Source of the DNA: Eublepharis macularius
Taxonomy: Eukaryota > Chordata > Lepidosauria > Squamata > Eublepharidae
NCBI RefSeq assembly: GCF_028583425.1
Contig: NC_072790.1
Coordinates: 62,768,052-62,832,051 of the forward strand
Length of the DNA stretch: 64,000 nucleotides
Direction: 5' to 3'
The position numbers were made by a program, and so were the translations under genes. The notes under the pieces were generated by a model. It did not search any database. It saw nothing but the letters and a program-made list of their open reading frames with translations, and was not told the DNA's origin. Positions 10,387 to 22,054 of the stretch are shown piece after piece (the stretch's first letter is position 1; each line of letters begins with the position of its first letter).

Positions 10387-11015
10387 TGGTTGTTGTGGGT
10401 TTTCCGGGCTGTATTGCCGTGGTCTTGGCGTTGTAGTTCCTGACGTTTCGCCAGCAGCTGTGGCTGGCATCTTCAGAGGTGTAGCACCAAAAGACAGAGA
10501 TCTCTCAGTGTCACAGTGTGGAAAAGATGTTGGCAGGTCATTTGTATCTACTCAGGAGGGGTGGGGTTGAGCTGAGTCATCCTGTAAGAGTTTCCCAGGG
10601 TGTGGAATGCTAATGGCGGGAGGCTTCACTGTATCCTGAGGAGGTTCTTTTGCATATGGATTGGTGCTTGATGTGCTAATCTTCTCTGCAGGGCTATTGT
10701 CGGGTGTAGAGTGTTTTGTTAGCCTGGTGTTTTTCAGAACTGGAAACCATGCTCTGTTCATTCTTAAGGTTTCTTCTTTCCTGTTGAAGTTTTGTTTATG
10801 CTTGTGAATTTCAATGGCTTCCCTGTGCAGTCTGACAAAGTAGTTGGAAGTGTTGTCCAGTATTTTGGTGTCCTGGAATAAGATACTGTGCCCTGTTTGA
10901 GTTAGGCTATGTTCAGCCACTGCTGATTTTTCAGGTTGTCCAAGTCTGCAGTGTCTTTCATGTTCTTTTATTCTTGTCTGGATGCTACGCTTTGTGGTCC
11001 CGATGTAAACTTCTG
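10387..11015 (-). mobile_element. Penelope-like retroelement, 5'-truncated, GIY-YIG end
   Basis: The minus strand encodes the C-terminal GIY-YIG endonuclease region of a Penelope-like element: VYIGTTKRSIQTRIKEH, then KSAVAEHSLTQTGHSI, LHREAIEIHKH and an NFNRKEE segment, running to a stop at 10552. The terminal block 10387-10500 (gttgttgtgggttttccggg, ccagcagctg) is the usual end repeat of these elements in lizards; a reversed fragment of it occurs at 34862-34975. The reverse transcriptase is missing. The element starts exactly where the A/B duplication alignment ends. Confidence 0.85.
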
Positions 11016-11144
11016 AAAAAGCAATTTTCCTCCAGGGGGCTGGAGGAAACCTCCTCCCTCCTCTTTTGTCGAGACCCTGACCCCACATGGTGAGAAAGCC
11101 AATCAAACACCCAACATTAGGTGTGGCTTAGTTATTTCATTTAC

Positions 11145-11260
11145 ACCCTACCTCTTTTCCCAGCAGGGACCCAAATCAACTTATATTTTTCTCCTCTCTG
11201 TATTTTATCCTCATAACAAACTGGTGAGGCAGGTTAGCCTGAGCGATGGCCCAAGAATTT
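11145..11260 (-). repeat. CORE/MIR-like SINE 3' fragment
   Basis: The sequence 'cccagcagggacccaaatcaactta..tattttatcctcataacaaactggtgaggcaggttagcctgag' matches the 3' half of the CORE-type SINEs at 27118 and 47985 in the same orientation. Confidence 0.65.
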
Positions 11261-11315
11261 GGACTACTTCTGACTCAGGTATCTTCCAGACAGCAACTAA
11301 AGAGAAAGGCTTGTG

Positions 11316-12118
11316 TGATGGGACACAATGTAAATAACCGTTTCTACCATGCAGCACTCTGAGGCTGGAGGGAGGAGCTGACAGTGGCCTGGGTTGGCAG
11401 GCTTCCCCCTTCCCTCTGATTGGCTGGTCAGAACCCACCTTCAAGATGGGAAGGGGGCTGACAGGATTTGGCAGTTCAGTTGGGAGTTGGGATTTGAAGA
11501 GAGTGTGTGTAAGCCTCTGATGGGGAAGGTCAGACCTGTACCCTTCTGAAATGAGGGAAACTATATCAGTTGCCATACCATGAAGGAGAAGAATTCCAGT
11601 ATAAAACCAGTTTACACAGCCAGAATAGAACTGTGTGTGTGTTTTGGCTTAGAGGAAATTGGTAGCATGTGGAGACTCCCATTTCATCCAAAGGAAAGGG
11701 TTATTTCTTCTTAGGAAAGGAAGAATAATTCCTGCGCAGTGTTTAGAAAAAAAGGGGTTGGCTCTGTGGAGAACTCCAGGGCTAATGTAAAGCTGTGTCG
11801 AACTAAAATCTGGCAACCTAAGTTTAAAAGGGGAACTCTGTGGAGAAACTTAGTAACTGTAACCCAAGGAGTAAACAAAAAACCTCTCACTAATAAGAAC
11901 TAAGAACACTGAAACTAAGCTGCAAGCAAACTGTTTTGCCTTTTACTTTAAAAGAATTCTGTTCTACCAGCAAGTTTTACCTCAGTCCTTTCATTAACTG
12001 ACTGCCTATAATCCATCCCTGCCTGTTCAATAAAATTTCTGTTTCTTTTGAACATTACTCAGCCTCCATTGCCATTTCATATACAGAAGGAAGAAGGCTC
12101 CTGCTTTTTCCCCTATCA
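11316..12118 (+). mobile_element. Candidate solo LTR (about 800 bp), fossil
   Basis: It begins TGATGGG and ends CCCTATCA, giving the TG...CA inverted ends of an LTR, and has an AATAAA about 90 bases before the right end. No internal retroviral region adjoins it. No clean target duplication was found, so the boundaries and family are uncertain. Confidence 0.4.
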
Positions 12119-13026
12119 AGTCCTGGACTGAGCTAAAAATACCCGCTTATCAGGGTGAGACAAAAAGCTATAAACAGAGACATGTTACTTGAGGCTGCTC
12201 AGATACAGCAAGCTAACTTTGATTTTGGCACGAAAATCTGCCTCACAGTGAGGGGAGTGAAGGGGAATCCATCATAGCTTGCCTTTCTGATTACATGCAG
12301 GAAAAAAACCTAACACACTGCACATAGAGCTTGAAAATCATGCCCAGGCATGGTGCTCAGGTATGCTTTTAGAAGAAATGTTTCAGGTGACAGCAAGGAG
12401 AGGACTGGCTGCTTGTTTCTAGTGTACTGATTGGCCATTGCAGGTTTGTTTAGCATACAGGTGGTATACCCGTTTGGATAGCTCACTAGCATGCAGTTAA
12501 AAAAATTTCACTGCCTTTCATGCACTAAAATCAAATGGTGAAGTGGACGAGCAAATGGCACAGACATTACAGACAGGTGAAAAAGAAATCTAACTGTTTC
12601 AGAAAAACATATTGGAGGAAAATAGGTTTCAGAAAAGTGGGGAGGGAAAAAAAGCCAGCACAGCAAGGGACATGCAATAAAGCTGTAAGGAGCTGATGAA
12701 AAAACCCAGTAACAAAGGGAACTGAAATTGGAACATTAAGGCTGCCTGGAAGATGCCTCAGTGTAACCAAGCTGACAAGGTATGTTTTTCCCCATCAAAC
12801 TCATGCAAGTTACCATTGGGAAGTATTATCCGTTGATGTGGTTATGCCAGCTCAGATGCCACCAATAAGCCAATCAAAGCATGCAGCAAAATATCAGCAT
12901 AGAAGAATGTTTTATTGTGCTTTAGTGTAGCAGCACATGGTTGCCATCACTTTTGCCTTTTGTACATTTAACTCCACATTGTAGTTTGTCTGGAAACTAT
13001 GCTTGTATACGGGTAGCTTCTTAAAA

Positions 13027-13032
13027 TTTATT
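13027..13032 (-). promoter_or_regulatory. Poly(A) signal of GSTA copy B
   Basis: AATAAA on the minus strand about 50 bases beyond the copy B stop codon; a second AATAAA lies at 12911-12916. Confidence 0.65.
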
Positions 13033-13082
13033 CGAAGAGTGTCCCAATTTTAGCTTGTAGCTACATTAGCCATGGTCTTGAT

Positions 13083-13202
13083 TCAACTGAATATCTTAAT
13101 TGCTTCTGCAAGCTTTTTTTCATCCATTGGTTGTTTTCTGGCACTACCAGGTTGCAAGAATTTCTTGATTGTAGGGATGTTGCTTATTCTTCCTTTGTAA
13201 GC
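13083..13202 (-). CDS. GSTA copy B terminal exon 7
   Basis: This encodes [20 protein letters not shown] through AIKIFS and TGA. The acceptor is cccacag. It is close to the spare exon at 8829-8951. Confidence 0.95.
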   Translation of the reverse strand, partial: AYKGRISNIPTIKKFLQPGSARKQPMDEKKLAEAIKIFS

Positions 13203-16200
13203 CTGTGGGGGAGGGAGAGGGAGAGAAAGAGAAATATTGAAATAAGAAGCATTTTCTAGCAAGAAACAGTGCCATTTCTCAGGAGCCACTTGTTTCCTGA
13301 GGAACTTAAGGTTACTGTATAATCAGTAACAAAACTGATGAAACTTAAGGTTACTTCTTGTAAGAAAATTTTTGTCATCTACCTAAAATCCCATTTATTT
13401 CAAGGATGCTCTTCAGGAAGTTAAGGTCACTATTTCTCCTTCACTGAAGTTCATAATTATGTTTTAGGCATGTCTACAGTCCTTTCTCTGATGTCTTGCC
13501 CATTTAGTGAAAATTGATCAAATATATATTTTAGACTTGGTGTAACCTTTTGCATTCAGAGACAATTGTGTGATATCCAGATAAGGAATCTGGGAGGAAG
13601 ACTTTACTATACTGTCCTAATTTCACCCTCATTGAAAAAAAACAGGGTTGTGCTGGACAGACAGATGGCATAACCTTTGAAGAACTGAACAAAATTAAGA
13701 GATCAGGGTATTTTTTTTAAAAAAATATCCATCCTTGTAGATGCTGGAGAGATACATTGAAGGAACTCTTAGCTTCTAAACCATTAAAATAATGGCTCAA
13801 GGTGTTCCAGGCATGAGTGGGTTTAGTAGCACCCAGAACTATAGTAGGACACGCACAATAAATGAAGAGTAGTAATAGTTGTGGTTGGGGGATCAATCAA
13901 TCAATCAAATACCTTTAATGGCATACAATAATCTAAGACACCAAACAAGTCACTATAAAATTACATAAAATATCAGAAGACAATATATTTATACAAAGCT
14001 TGTATGAATCTTAAGCACACCCACTAAAAACTCCACAACCACTCGAGAAATCACTGTATCATTATCCTTCAACAGAAAACGACAAACAGATAAATTGTTC
14101 TGGCATTCAACATATATTGGCAACCTCCCAAACAACATTCTTCGTAACTTATCATATAAATGGCATTCCAACATTATATGCTGGATGATATCTGGGCAGT
14201 TGGCTCCACACAAACAGTGTCTTTCTGAAAAGGGGACTTGCTGGTATCTCCCCTGAAGGACACTGCATCGGAAGGCATTTAGTCTGGCCAACAGAAAGGA
14301 CAGCCTGGGGTCTCAAGATCATAAAAGTACTGCGAAATTCTGTCAATATATGTGGTCAATCCTAAGACAGCTGAGGAACAAACAAAAGGTTGGGCTGGAA
14401 ATAATTTCTGTTGCTCTGGTTGAGGGATCATAATTGGAAGTTCTAAGGCCCCATGGAAGAACAAAAGCTCAAAATACTAAAGACTTTTGCATAAAGTTAT
14501 TCTGATCCACATATGAATATATAGACCTCTTCTGTATGCAGGTATGTGCCCACAAAAGAATTCTACTGCCTCCGTTGAATTGATGGTGCAGCCCTTATGG
14601 CCAAGTGAGTTACATGTATATGAGATGCTGTTCTGATAAGAAACCATGAGATTGAAATGAAGGACTAGGATCATGTGATCCTGTGCTCTAGAGATATAAC
14701 ACGTATACCTATATACAGCATCCAGTATATAGCAAGGAATGACCTAGCCACATCTATTGCAACTTGTTAAAGATTATTGCATTACTTACCTTTAAAAGAG
14801 GGAATTTTGATAGAATATCGGGCTTGAGCTCTTCTGTTATTAAAATAAGTTCAAGCAATTGAACATCTGCCCTGCTGAATTTGTTTCCAACAAGATAATC
14901 CTGCCCATGATCTTTGAAGACCTACAAAGCAGGAAACATTTTAAGAGGCTCACAATAGGATAGGAAATTAGCACATACCCAAATTGCAACGTTTCATGAT
15001 AAGAATTTGTATCATGGCTCTTATAGATTGACTCTCTGCATAAGACACTGCTCTTTGATTATACCTTCTTCCAATCTACTATCTCTGGGAGTGGGATAAT
15101 CCTGCTGTATCATTGCATTGAGAGTGATTGAGTGAGCTAATTTGTAAGTGGTCTTGCCCTCATGATATTAAGGCTTATGAATATGGCAATATCATAAGCC
15201 CCTCTGTTCACGTGTTTAAAACACAGACAAACTGCCTGGCTAGGCAGGAGATGGAAAAGTACTGGAATGTGAGAAGTGAAGTAAGACTAACTTAGCCCCA
15301 TACTCCGGAATTTGTGCATAACCATAGAACAATGGAGGTCTCCAGAAGTACTTGAATGAATCCATTCACACACCCTGCCAATTCTAGCCTTTTCCCTCTC
15401 TGCTATTATAGCCTCACCCATCCAGCCATTGTGGGTCATCAAATATTCATTTTACACCTATAGTTCCTCTCAGGAAGACCAAATCAAACCTTCCTAGTTC
15501 ATTGTCCCACCTTGGAGACAGTTTGCCAGCATTATTGTCTCACCCCAAAGACAGTTTCCCAGTCCTTCATCCCACCCTGGGAAGAACCATTAAGGCATTG
15601 TCTTAGGGCAGAGACTCTCAGTCCTGCCTCAGGGCATGTTTCACAGTATATCCGACTGTCCTGCTATGTGCTAAGTGTGTGTGTGTTCTGGACCTTCCAC
15701 ATGCCCTCAGATGGCATATCTGAGCTCTTCTCCCTCTTGCCATGAAGTACTGGTCACTGCAGCTGCTCTCCCTCAGATACCCTCAATCTTCTGGACCTGG
15801 TAAATATAAACTCAACTCTGCAACTCTCTCCAACTTTCCTCCCTGTTTTTTCTAGTTAGCTTTGTGTGTGCGCTGTGTGTTGTGTGCAGTTGATCTGTAG
15901 TATTTTAAATAAAAACCCTTTTTTGATTGAATATTTGCCTGCTTATTGAAAGGGTTCTCTAGAGAAAGGGATCCTCGTATACATTGGCGTAAAAGATCCC
16001 AGTTACCCCCCTTCTTGCAAGCTTCTCCTTGTTGCTCATTCCCCCTACTCACAAGGAGTCCTGCTCTTCGGGTAACAAATTGACCAATGGAAAGATGCAG
16101 AGCTGAATAATCTTCCCCCAGAGAAGGATGTCTTCTGCATCTCTGCATGAGTCACTGAGCTGTACTCGCCCCATTAGAGTTGGGAACATGGAAATCAGGG

Positions 16201-19200
16201 TCCCATACAGAAACACACTCTGACAGCCGAAAAGGTTTGCTATTAAATTGGAATGTGTCTACAATTTTAATTCAGAAAAAGACATTCCTTAGCTATTAGA
16301 AGTGTCAGAAACACTAGATTAAGGAAAGGAATTCTGATGTGCCATGGTGATGATTACAACTGGTTTTTACAAAGGGCAAGTGAGTTATATATATTTGAGA
16401 TGCAGTTCCTGTAGGAAATCATGAGACTGAACTGAGGGACTGTGAACAGTTAGAATTGTTAAATATAGTGGAGCATAGGTGACCCCATCATTTAACCATG
16501 GTGGTAAACTAAGCAGCCTCATACCTATTCCTTTCCTTTATTAATAAACTTCTCTGAACAAAGGTCTTCAGCATAAATCATACCTTTTCAAAGACTGGAA
16601 AATATCTGGTGGTGGCCCTTTCAATGATCAGTGCAAGATCTTTTTCCTTTGCATCTGCTGGCTTCATAGGATGCATCAAGATCATTTCACCCAAATCCAT
16701 AATACCTTCGATATACATATCCATTCTGAAAGGAAGAGAGTATAGACATGATACCAGATAGCTAAAGAGCATTAGCTTGCCTTTAAAATACACGGACTTC
16801 AGAGTAATAAGGCCAAATTATTTAAGAGCGGAAGCATTCCTTTCTTGAACTAGATTATATCAATCTGACTACAGTTAGACAACATCCCTGGGAATGTACT
16901 TAGCACTTCTGAATATTCAACCCCTTCACTTCCAGTATCTTTGCATGAAGTCTTTTCGTTCATGCACATCACCTGGTCAAGTAGGATGGCACTATAAAGG
17001 CCATATTGCAGAAAAGGGTATGAGAAAAGGCCTTCTAATGAACTGATAGTGGAGGTGAGATTAATATTTTAGTCTTGCTAAATTCAGAAAATGATATCCA
17101 TTCCCAAATAACGGGAAAGGGTGGGGCCAGCCTTGATGCTAGGGTTTACCTAGCATATGTACAATGAAACTAACTTAGTTTCTGTTGGCAGAGTGCAAAT
17201 AAAGCAGAGAAGTTATTCTGTGCTGATTAAAGAGGCTAAAAAGCTTATTTAAGAAATACATACTTGAGAGTGAAGAAGAGAGATAGAGTCCTGATTATCT
17301 TACTACATCTTGGAGAAGAGTGATAAGGCAGGAGAGAGAAGAAGCAGGATATTGCCCTGCTTAGCCCAATAGGAGACAAGACAAGGAAATGACCCCCAGG
17401 AAACAGGAAAGATGCTACTCTAATTGAGCCTTGCTGCCCCCTGCATAGAAGTCTCTTCTTCCTTTCTTGCTGCTGCAGTACACCAGACATTGCAATTTCC
17501 GACAGTTTCAACTTAGGAAATTAGTGCTGAAGGAAAGGTTAAACCCTCCCCTGTTCATATATAAGTAGCATTGATCCAGTCCTCCTAATCACAGCTATTT
17601 AAAAAAAAAAACTCCATGGAGTTCTGAACGGAGCAGACCCAGTGTCTCATCTAGCTTACCAAAAACAAAGGAAAAACATATTTTGGATTTCTACAGTGAT
17701 ACCATATGCGCTATCCAATTGGAACGTGCGACATTTGTGTATATGTGGTAGGACCAAGTGATATGGAGATGTCCATGCAGAAATGCAATGCAACAATCTT
17801 GTTTGCTGAGAGAAAGGATTTTTTTCTCCTTGCCTGCTATGACTGAGAGGCCAAATTAGTTCTCATTGTTACACAATCTACTTTTTATTTGTTGTCCCAG
17901 CTGACAGTGGCCCTGAGCTGAAATATGCTGATTTGTAACTTGTCAGCAGATTGCGAGAGAAACTGGAGATTTCTCCTTGCGTCACCCATAGTAAGCAGAA
18001 ATGTGTATTTAGTAGCAAATGTTAGCAATGTTACGGTACAATGCTTTCTCCTTGAGGTCCTTCCCACAGAGATTGTATTTTGCTGCAATATAGTTGAGGA
18101 TCGCTCGGGTCTGCACCATTTTCATGCCATCGATTTCCACCATAGGCACTTGCTGGAAGAGCAGGTCTCCATCTTGTGAACAGAAGATGAGAAATTAATT
18201 CAATTACTGGATATCCAGACAGTGCCTTTCAGCAGCACAGCTCTTGTTTGGAATTTAGGTCTTGCTCTTGCATTCTGCTTTTGATGGTGTTAAAGTTACC
18301 TGTTTCTTTCCAAAGTGAAATACTAGAGGTTGAATAAATAAAATAATATATTTAAGTCCAGCCCCCTATAACTTCCTAGATTACAAAACAGTTCTCAAAT
18401 GCTGACCATAGCAATTTCCTGAAATTGGATAAAATTCAATCAACATTTATAGTGAATTCAGAGGACGATGCCATTTCTTATCCTGCTCTACACTTACAAC
18501 CTCTGTTTGGTATGGGTTCTATGAAGCTAAATTATGAACCAAACTTGCAAAATAAATGTAAGTTAAGAAATTTCTTTAAATTAAAACCTTTCACCATTCA
18601 GAACAATTCAACTATATTTTTACAACCAAACACAAAGAATAGAAACTCGCAGTCAATAACATCTTTGAGTTCAGCCAAGTAATGGAGTGCCTCTTGATAC
18701 TTCAGGGTGAGCAAAGTTCAACTTTCTGGATCTGCCAAGTGCCAGAGTCCCTTGCTACAGTCCACTGGATATGGAAACAACCTGGACCCCCGGCTTCTTT
18801 CTTCAGTTTACGAACTACAGCCTTATTAAAGGTGATGAGCTTATAAAATTGTATCAAGCTTCCAAGCAACCAGCCTTTTTCTTGGCTGCTCTGCTCCAGT
18901 CCAGACACTCACTCAGTGCTCCTGGGCTAAACCAACTTGCTCAATGGGGGGTTACTCACTGTTAACCCTTAAGGGCCAAACTACACATTACAGTTTTCTA
19001 TGGGTTATGTCTGATTCTCCCAACCCGACTTTTAATCAGTCAGTCACATTGCAGCTACAAATTTCCTGCTGGGAATAATGTCCATGTGCACAGGGGCCAA
19101 ATTCAGATTGATACAGTGTGCATCATAATCATAACTATGGTTAAATGAATACTGAAAACTGTATTTGTATACTCACCAGCGAGTATATAAAACATTCATC

Positions 19201-21278
19201 CATTTTACTCACCTTTCTTTAATTTTTCAAGATCTTCCTTTGATTTAATGAATTGTTCTTCATACTGGAAAATAAAAAAGACAAAAGATTATAGGGATTT
19301 CATGAATGTTAGAACTTTTCAATTTCAGTACTGCTGAAATCCATAAGTTAATTTTTAGAAGATCCCTACTGCATGTCCTCTTTTACGATCACTTTTGTCA
19401 ATCCTGATAGAGGGTTATCAGGCTTTGAAGCTGTTGTTTTCTTCCAGTAGAAAGACATATACATCAAGGGCAATTTTTATCCAGAATCTTCTGGAGCCTT
19501 CGTTCCTCTTGCCGTTTATTGGATACAATACAGTGTGCAATGTATCAGCAGATTAGCACTGCAAACAGAATGGGAACGCTGCCTAAAAATAAAGATCACA
19601 CTAGGCTTTCCAAAAGAAATAGAAGTCCTTTACGGAGAAGGAACTTGTCACTATCTAAACTAGAATGGCGCGAGATTATAGAAAGCACATCTTGCCTTCA
19701 TGGTGTTTAGACAAAGAAGGAAGCAGGAAGAAGGAGAGAGAAGTGCCAGCCAGAAGGAAGGAAGGAAGTTTCCTTGAGAATAGCAATCTTGGTAAACAAA
19801 GGGAAAGCAGCAGGACGGAAAACAGGAAGGATTAGGGTTGCCAGGATCCTTTCTCCACCCAACAGGAGAGGAATAGACCTGGCACTCACCTTTTGAGATC
19901 ACTTCCATGTGAGCTCCTGGTGCGACATCACTTCCAGGAGTGATGTCATCATGCCTGGTGATGGGCATACTCCTGCCCTTCACAGCAGCCCCTGTGAAGG
20001 GCAGGAGCATGCCCACAGTTGGGCACAATGACATCACTCTGGAAGTGATGTCATTGCGGCTGTGGGGAGCACACCTGCTGCGCACTTGCCTGATAGGATT
20101 TTTGCCACCTGGGGCTGATCCCTGGGGCTTTTTCCTCCCACTGGCCAGTTGAGTCATAGCGAGGTGCAGAGGCTGGGGGACTGGCAACCCTAAGAAGGAT
20201 ACAAAGACTTGTCCTGTCTGTCTTTCCAGCTCTCTTGTCCCCTCTGAAGTCCTGGTGTTTGTAGTACTTCTAACAGGCATTGACAGTCCATTCACTCCAG
20301 CACAATGAAGACCTGCAGGTTGTGGATGGATACTTTGAGGATTTTGGGTAAATATAGATCCTAATTGCATGTTAAAAGATAGGTTTGTATCTGAAAGCTG
20401 AGGTATAAAATGGTTTGCACATCAAAGCATTGGTGTAACAGAAAGGAAAACTATCTCCTGCCCTGTCCATATACTTGAGGTATAGAAACAGTCATAATTT
20501 CATCCTTCCCTTTCTCTGAGGAATTCAGGGCAGCATACGTAGCCCCTCCCATTTTATCCCAAACTGACTTTGTGAGGTAGGTTAGCCTGAAATAGAAAGA
20601 CTGTCCTAAGGTTACCAGTGAGATTCATGGCAAAGGGGGGATCTCAACTCCAGCCTCCCCATCCCTGGGTTGATACTGTCATCTGTAACTTGAACTCAAT
20701 CAGGTGCTGCCTATGGGTAAAACTAGACGTGCAAGTTTTTAGAGTTTAGTCCAAGTTCCCCAGACCCTACTCAGCTTCTCTGCAGCCACAGAACAGCAGG
20801 GGAAGCAAGACTTCCTGCCTTTCTCCTCAAGCCATTTCCCCATGTCAAAATAGCACTGGGGGGGGGCGGTATTTCCCTATTTTTACTACTCCACATAAAG
20901 CAGCAGAAACAGAGACCCTTCCCGCTTGCTATTTTGGAAAGAGTCTTGAGTGGGGCAGGCAGGAGCTCTTTCTTCCCCTGTGATGGTGTTTCTCTGTGGT
21001 GGAGCCATTTGGGCTCTCCTGAATTTTTTGGACAGCCATTCCCCACAGCTGCTCTGTGGCTGCGAGGAACCTGAGGTCTGCAGAACCTGGACAGAACACT
21101 TTAAAAACCTGCATGTCTACTTTGACCCTAGATAGAGATTCCTGAAAAGATGCAGTTGTTTTCAACATTGCTTCAAGCAATAAAAACAAACCTCAACTCC
21201 AGCTGCTGCCAATAACCAACGAATGGTCTCCATGCGGCCTCTTCCATTAAAGTAATGGAGCCTGGGTTTTCCAGCCAT
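13083..21278 (-). CDS. GSTA copy B, complete alpha-class glutathione S-transferase, 221 aa
   Basis: Cytosolic dimeric enzyme that conjugates glutathione to electrophiles; alpha-class members also reduce lipid hydroperoxides. Six coding exons join in frame: 21192-21278, 19213-19264, 18040-18172, 16584-16725, 14790-14921 and 13083-13202. All junctions are GT-AG. The N-terminal thioredoxin-like domain opens [17 protein letters not shown] with catalytic Tyr9 and Arg15; QVP at 54-56 and QT at 67-68 form the glutathione site. The helical domain follows, with SRAD in exon 6 and [11 protein letters not shown] in exon 7, ending EAIKIFS. The length matches the usual 222 or so residues. No defects were seen. 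It sits between copies A and C on the same strand and has a spare exon 7 about 4 kb downstream. The reading frame looks functional; which ortholog it is needs a tree. Confidence 0.96.
13893..14465 (-). mobile_element. LINE 3' end (non-LTR retrotransposon), 5'-truncated
   Basis: The minus strand encodes a C-terminal zinc-binding segment, [18 protein letters not shown], typical of the end of some non-LTR ORF2 proteins. It is preceded by [15 protein letters not shown] and closes with a (TTGA)n tail at 13893-13906 ('attaaaggtatttgattga' on the minus strand). It lies in copy B intron 6. The clade is uncertain. Confidence 0.7.
14790..14921 (-). CDS. GSTA copy B coding exon 6
   Basis: This 132-bp exon encodes [20 protein letters not shown] through KFPLLK. 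The donor is gtaagt and the acceptor ttgtag. It contains the family's conserved LVGNKxSRAD helix. Confidence 0.95.
15300..16150. other. No gene seen; possible decayed LTR sequence in copy B intron 5
   Basis: This has an AATAAA with a following T-rich stretch near 15908-15930, but no clear TG...CA ends or target duplication. No exon is visible between exon 6 (14921) and exon 5 (16584). Confidence 0.3.
16584..16725 (-). CDS. GSTA copy B coding exon 5
   Basis: This 142-bp exon encodes [20 protein letters not shown] through RYFPVFEK. Its phase joins the split Leu codon from exon 4. The donor is gtatga and the acceptor cctttcag. Confidence 0.95.
17183..17504 (-). mobile_element. Solo LTR, 322 bp, fossil, in copy B intron 4
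   Basis: The ends TGTTGG...CCGACA are inverted, and a 5-bp target duplication GTTTC (17178-17182, 17505-17509) flanks them. Copy A has the intact empty site at about 487-494. There is no internal region. The family is not assigned. The insertion is younger than the A/B duplication. Confidence 0.8.
18040..18172 (-). CDS. GSTA copy B coding exon 4
   Basis: This 133-bp exon encodes [17 protein letters not shown] and [16 protein letters not shown], the canonical glutathione-binding segment with Thr68. The donor gtaccg is identical to copy A. Confidence 0.95.
19213..19264 (-). CDS. GSTA copy B coding exon 3
   Basis: This 52-bp exon encodes [17 protein letters not shown], with GT-AG borders. It differs from copy A by a single Glu/Lys change. 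Confidence 0.95.
19833..20192. mobile_element. Non-autonomous hAT-like DNA transposon, 360 bp, copy B intron 2
   Basis: The ends TAGGGTTGCCA/TGGCAACCCTA are inverted. The flanks GGAAGGAT and AGAAGGAT give an 8-bp duplication with one mismatch. The interior contains a palindrome around 'cccttcacagcagcccctgtgaaggg'. The partner in copy A (3528-3819) lacks the left end. Confidence 0.7.
20504..20680 (-). repeat. CORE/MIR-like SINE remnant (copy B intron 2 / 5' side)
   Basis: This is the counterpart of 4125-4300 in copy A and shares 'gaattcagggcagcatacgtagcccctcccattttatcc'-type sequence. Confidence 0.5.
21192..21278 (-). CDS. GSTA copy B coding exon 2
   Basis: This encodes residues 1-29 with Tyr9 and Arg15, in the canonical [18 protein letters not shown] context. 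The donor is gtttg. The 5'UTR acceptor (ctgaacag) is conserved with copy A. Confidence 0.95.
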
Positions 21279-22054
21279 GGCTATAAATTCTCAGGTTCCT
21301 GTTCAGATTAGAAGAAATCATTTGCATGAATGATTGCATGAAGAACAGTGTAGGCAAAACTGTGCAACTTGGTTGCATGTTTCTTTTTCATGGTGGTGGC
21401 TAGAAATTATTTTATTTTTTAAAATATAGCATTTTAAGAAATCCAGCTACTGCAACATTCCCTACTTTCAGATCAGTAGATAAAAGGAGGAAAGCTTACA
21501 ATGTCCTTTTCTTCAGTCACAACTTTGCCCACCTAAAATGTTCAGGCAGGAAGGCGGGGGGGGGGATGCTTTAAATCCCAGCTGGGACCTAGGGCTCTCT
21601 CCAAACCTTGTATCTTCTCTCAAGGATAAGGTCAGCACAGCAGTAGAGATTGTTGAATGCATTTTCTGACTTGGAGTACTAACCTCTGAAATCCCAGGCT
21701 AAGTGGAAGTTCTTCTCTGGCAAAAAAGTTGAACAGATATGCCTCAGAGTTATAAAGCTCTGGAGCTCCACCTTCTAAAAGGAGGCCAGCCAATCTGGAA
21801 GAGAAACTATCTAGTGCAAACAGGAGAAACAAGTGTCTACTCTGATTTTTACATGACTTTTCACCTACAGCACAGTCATTCCATAAAGCAAAAGGCTTTC
21901 TCATGCACATGACATGATGTAATACCTCTGGGACAAAATTTTTAGTCCAATCTATAAATACTCTTGCATTTTATATATTTTAGAAAAGGGAAGATAGAAA
22001 TTTGATTGATTTAATATTCAGGCTTAAAACTGCTTGAATATTTCTGTGCTTGCA

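Noticed and set aside
15500-15990. Possible LTR in copy B intron 5
   Set aside because: Only an AATAAA and T-rich sequence are seen; the boundaries are not recognisable.
19660-20370. 236-codon minus-strand frame
   Set aside because: It spans an intron and a transposon of copy B and is not open in the aligned copy A region.
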